A DNA stretch of 16,208 nucleotides. Origin: Atopobium sp. Its GTDB lineage: Bacteria; Actinomycetota; Coriobacteriia; Coriobacteriales; Atopobiaceae. This document shows positions 13,426-16,208 of the stretch, piece by piece (positions within the stretch are counted from its first letter, which is position 1; each line of letters begins with the position of its first letter). Position numbers and translations under genes: made by a program. The stretch is taken from positions 1 to 16,208 of the forward strand of contig JABZHP010000022.1 in assembly GCA_015258785.1 (NCBI GenBank). Reading direction: 5' to 3'. The notes under the pieces are model-generated. The model was not told where the DNA came from. It searched no databases and saw nothing but the letters and a program-made list of their open reading frames with translations.

Positions 13426-14706
13426 ATGTCTGAGAGCATCGAGACTCGCTGCGTGCAGGGCGGTTATCAGCCTGGTTGCGGTGAGCCTAGGCAAGTGCCT
13501 ATCATTCAATCAACCACGTTCAAATATGACGAGTCGATGCAGCTTGGAGAGTTGTTCGACCTCAAAGCTGCGGGCTATTTCTATTCTCGCGTTCAGAATC
13601 CAACGCTGGATAATGTAGCTTCAAAGATTTGTGCTCTTGAGGGCGGTACTGCTGCAATGCTGACTTCTTCTGGTCAGGCAGCAAACTTCTTTGCCGTCTT
13701 TAACATTGCTGAGGCTGGAGATCACTTTATTGCGCTTTCCACCATTTATGGCGGAACCTTTAACCTGTTTGCTATCACCCTTAAAAAGATGGGTGTGGAG
13801 TGCACGTTTATCTCGCCAGATGCAACTGACGAGGAGATTAACGCAGCATTTAGGCCAAATACCAAGTGCGTCTTTGGTGAGACCGTTGCAAACCCTGCAC
13901 TGGTTGTTCTTGATATTGAGCGCTGGGCAAAGGCTGCTCATGACCATGGCGTGCCACTGATTGTTGACAATACGTTTGCCACGCCTGTGAACTGCCGTCC
14001 TCTTGAGTGGGGAGCAGATATTGTGACCCATTCCACTACTAAGTATATGGATGGTCACGGCTCTGCTGTTGGCGGCGCTATTGTTGACGGTGGCAACTTT
14101 GACTGGGCTGCTCACGCAGATAAGTTCCCAGGCCTGACACAGCCTGACCCTTCCTATCACAACCTTGTGTATGCAGATACCTTTGGTAACGGCGGCGCTT
14201 TTATTACTAAGGCAACCGTTCAGCTTATGCGTGACTTTGGTTCTATCCAGTCGCCACAGAGCGCTTTCTATCTTAACCTTGGCCTTGAGTCCCTGCATGT
14301 TCGTATGGCTCAGCATTGCAAGAATGGCCAGGCAGTTGCCGAGGCGCTTGTTAACAACCCTAAGGTTGCGCACGTAAGCTACCCTGGCCTTCCAGGAGAT
14401 AAGTACTACGAGCTGGCTCAGAAGTACCTGCCAAACGGTTCCTGCGGTGTTATCACTGTTGACGTTGCTGGTGGTCGCGAGGCTGCCGAGAAGTTCTTGG
14501 GCAACCTCAAGGTCTTCTCTATTGCAACACACGTTGCAGACGCTCGTTCTTGCTGTTTGCACCCAGCTTCTTCAACACACCGTCAGCTTACTGACGAGGA
14601 GCTTGTAGCAGCAGGCATTACCCCAGGTACCGTACGCCTGAGCTGCGGTATTGAGGGCACCGAAGACCTTATCAACGACGTCGAGCAGGCACTTGCTGCG
14701 CTGTAG
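13426..14706 (+). CDS. metY: O-acetylhomoserine sulfhydrylase (aminocarboxypropyltransferase)
   Basis: 426 residues, the normal MetY length. This PLP enzyme of the Cys/Met-metabolism family makes homocysteine from O-acetylhomoserine and sulfide. The PLP-binding lysine is K206 in THSTTKYMDGHG; D181 in VDNTFATP supports the pyridine nitrogen; YSRVQNPT (53-60) and SSGQAA (81-86) bind phosphate; HPASSTHRQL and RLSCGIE near the end are family-typical. GFELGKD-free spacing and the long insertion near 225-265 favour MetY over MetB/MetC, though a closely related sulfhydrylase is possible. The start at 13426 is set by GGGAGG 5 nt before the ATG; the open frame extends 18 codons upstream without a ribosome site. 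A strong terminator follows. No SAM riboswitch or T-box fits in the 69-bp upstream gap. Confidence 0.93.
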   Translation: MSESIETRCVQGGYQPGCGEPRQVPIIQSTTFKYDESMQLGELFDLKAAGYFYSRVQNPTLDNVASKICALEGGTAAMLTSSGQAANFFAVFNIAEAGDHFIALSTIYGGTFNLFAITLKKMGVECTFISPDATDEEINAAFRPNTKCVFGETVANPALVVLDIERWAKAAHDHGVPLIVDNTFATPVNCRPLEWGADIVTHSTTKYMDGHGSAVGGAIVDGGNFDWAAHADKFPGLTQPDPSYHNLVYADTFGNGGAFITKATVQLMRDFGSIQSPQSAFYLNLGLESLHVRMAQHCKNGQAVAEALVNNPKVAHVSYPGLPGDKYYELAQKYLPNGSCGVITVDVAGGREAAEKFLGNLKVFSIATHVADARSCCLHPASSTHRQLTDEELVAAGITPGTVRLSCGIEGTEDLINDVEQALAAL

Positions 14707-14733
14707 GTAGACGTTCTATAACCGCTTATGTTT

Positions 14734-14779
14734 ATGGCGAGAAGATCTTGGAATCAGAAGATCTTCTCGCCATATTTTT
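14734..14779 (+). terminator. Strong intrinsic terminator after metY
   Basis: ATGGCGAGAAGATCT (14734-14748) pairs perfectly over 15 bp with 14759-14773, with a 10-nt loop and five T at 14775-14779. It lies 28 bp after the metY stop, between convergent genes. On the minus strand the stem is followed by AAACAT, so it should act mainly in the plus direction. Confidence 0.9.
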
Positions 14780-14801
14780 GTGAGGAGTGCGTTGTTGTGC
14801 G

Positions 14802-14910
14802 GAGCTGGGAGAGCGCGGGCTATTGAGCTCGGGAGATAGACTCTGGGTCCACATGCTCTTCTGGGCTGGGGAGCTCGGGAGCGGAAAGCTCTGTCTCGGT
14901 GAGCTGGGAG
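14802..14910. repeat. Scattered GAGCTCGGGAG repeats at the 3' end of the MATE gene
   Basis: The words GAGCTGGGAG (14802, 14901) and GAGCTCGGGAG (14825, 14871) occur four times in about 110 bp, on both sides of the MATE stop codon. Within the gene they encode parts of the acidic tail (for example APELPSPE on minus). Confidence 0.5.
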
Positions 14911-16208
14911 TCTTCTTCTTGAGTGCCATCGGATACAGCATCAGTGCCATCCACACCGTCTGAATTCACACTTTTGAAGTGCTTGCGATAGATGTGGACG
15001 AGGCAGCCAATAGAGAGCAGTGCTGAGAGTATATTGGACACAACTGACACGTACCAAAGTGCGTCCAGACCAAATGGCTTCAGTATCAGCAGTGAGCTGA
15101 TAGGGAAGATAAGTGCCATAAAGATGCTCAAGAGATTGGAAATCTTTGTCTGCTTCAGGGCAATGGCAAGACTTTCTGTGCACATGGTAATCCAGCTAAA
15201 AATGAAGATAACAGCATGAATGCGCATGGCTGGGATAGCCATGTTGAGCAGCTCTTGCGTTCCTTCAGGCAGGTAGAGTTTGACCAAGAACTCCGAGAAG
15301 AAGAACGAGACGCAGAAGGCAAAGATGCCAATAATGATGCCTGTGGAGAAGATGTATTTCTCGATAGCAAGCACTCGATCTTTTTTCTTTGCGCCCCAGT
15401 TGTAGCCAATGGCTGGCTGCATGGCATCAGCTTGTCCATAAATGAGCGGCTGAATGAGTCCACCAGAATAGAGAAGCACGCCGTAAGAAGCAATGGCAAT
15501 ATCTCCGCCAAGGCTCAGTAGGGCAGCGTTCATCAACAGCGAATAAATCCTGCTTGAGATGTTCTGCATAAAGATAGGGAAGCCGTTTACAAAGATTTCT
15601 TTGATATGCGTCCAATTAAAGTGTGGCTTTACAAATTTGAGAATCTGTTTGTTGCCAATAAAGGGCCAGATGCCATAAAGGGACGAGAAGGTAATTGAGA
15701 TGCAGTAACCCAGTGCCGCATACTCAACGGATAATCCCAAAACTCCCAGGAAGTAGTATTCAAGTACGGTTCCTAGAATTGCAGAAATAAAGGCAATGCT
15801 GGTAGAGCGCCTAATTTTTCCACAAATTTTAAGGAAGTTATCAACGGCGTATGAGATGCACATAACGGGTAAGAAAAGGGTCCATACGCGCAGGTAGATA
15901 GTTCCTTGTTCGGCAATCTTTCCTTGAGCACCCATCAGTGCTAAAACGTTTGGTGCACAAAAGAAGAAGAAAATGCCGCTGATAACACCAGTGGTAACGA
16001 GCATGATAAAAGCAATGGTAAAAATATTGTTTGCTGTCTGGTGGTTCTTCTTGCCGTGCTCAACTGCAATAACCGCAGAGGCTCCAACGCCAATAAGGTC
16101 GGCAACTGCAAAGCAAAGAATAACTAGTGGAATGGCAATGGTAACCGCGCCAAAGGACTCCTGACCCAGATAGCGTCCAACAAGGATTCCATCTGCAGTG
16201 TCGTAAAG
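14820..16208 (-). CDS. MATE-family multidrug/metabolite exporter, N-terminus cut by window edge
   Basis: 462 residues are visible; the frame is open to the right edge and the true start lies outside. The first residues, LYDTADGILVGRYLGQESFG, match the first-helix region of MATE transporters, so only about 30 residues should be missing. At least ten hydrophobic segments follow, in two similar halves; QADAMQPAIGYNWGAKKKDR is the typical second-half loop, matching GVGASAVIAVEHGKKN in the first half. MATE proteins export drugs or metabolites in exchange for Na+ or H+. The last 47 residues form an unusual acidic, Pro/Ser/Glu-rich tail, expected to be cytoplasmic. The gene converges on metY. The substrate cannot be told from sequence. 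Confidence 0.93.
   Translation of the reverse strand, partial: LYDTADGILVGRYLGQESFGAVTIAIPLVILCFAVADLIGVGASAVIAVEHGKKNHQTANNIFTIAFIMLVTTGVISGIFFFFCAPNVLALMGAQGKIAEQGTIYLRVWTLFLPVMCISYAVDNFLKICGKIRRSTSIAFISAILGTVLEYYFLGVLGLSVEYAALGYCISITFSSLYGIWPFIGNKQILKFVKPHFNWTHIKEIFVNGFPIFMQNISSRIYSLLMNAALLSLGGDIAIASYGVLLYSGGLIQPLIYGQADAMQPAIGYNWGAKKKDRVLAIEKYIFSTGIIIGIFAFCVSFFFSEFLVKLYLPEGTQELLNMAIPAMRIHAVIFIFSWITMCTESLAIALKQTKISNLLSIFMALIFPISSLLILKPFGLDALWYVSVVSNILSALLSIGCLVHIYRKHFKSVNSDGVDGTDAVSDGTQEEDSQLTETELSAPELPSPEEHVDPESISRAQ

Noticed and set aside
13621..14562. 313-codon minus-strand frame opposite metY
   Set aside because: It is a long shadow frame caused by the codon bias of metY, with no recognisable protein features.

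Overview
The window looks like chromosomal DNA from a low-to-mid-GC member of the Actinomycetota, most likely an Atopobium/Lancefieldella-type coriobacterium. This is an inference from codon usage, the strong GGAGG ribosome sites and the protein sequences; no rRNA or other marker is present to confirm it. Housekeeping parts are near 50 % GC (31 of 60 in a hand-counted line at 2401-2460), while 4361-8400 is much more AT-rich (17 of 60 at 5701-5760).

Layout, left to right. On the minus strand: the 5' two thirds of enolase (eno, running off the left edge), a small cupin protein, and a two-gene unit engB-helD (ribosome-assembly GTPase, then an RNA-polymerase-recycling helicase-like ATPase). Next, still on minus, is an AT-rich five-gene operon read from 8095 to 4361: a membrane-anchored extracytoplasmic protein, two ABC permeases, one ABC ATPase and a second membrane-anchored protein. 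Start/stop overlaps of 4 bp or gaps of 2-9 bp link all five. It resembles bacteriocin-protection or peptide-export ABC systems and looks like an inserted accessory cassette. Upstream of it lie a LysR-type regulator and pyrE, both minus.

The strand switches at about 10.1-10.3 kb. On plus: asnS, a histidine phosphatase-CHAD fusion protein, and metY (O-acetylhomoserine sulfhydrylase), closed by a very clear intrinsic terminator. At the right edge a MATE-family exporter is read on minus and loses its N-terminus beyond the window.

The intergenic regions are rich in small repeats: a 21-bp tandem array between the ABC operon and engB, four GC-rich 14/15-bp repeats and a duplicated hairpin in the pyrE/asnS divergent region, and operator-like inverted repeats before eno, the cupin gene, the ABC operon and the phosphatase-CHAD gene. 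The most distinctive items are the phosphatase-CHAD fusion (a possible link between phosphate-ester or phosphohistidine hydrolysis and polyphosphate), the ABC cassette bracketed by two anchored beta-rich proteins, and the alternative-hairpin leader of asnS. No CRISPR array, tRNA, rRNA, transposase or phage gene was seen.
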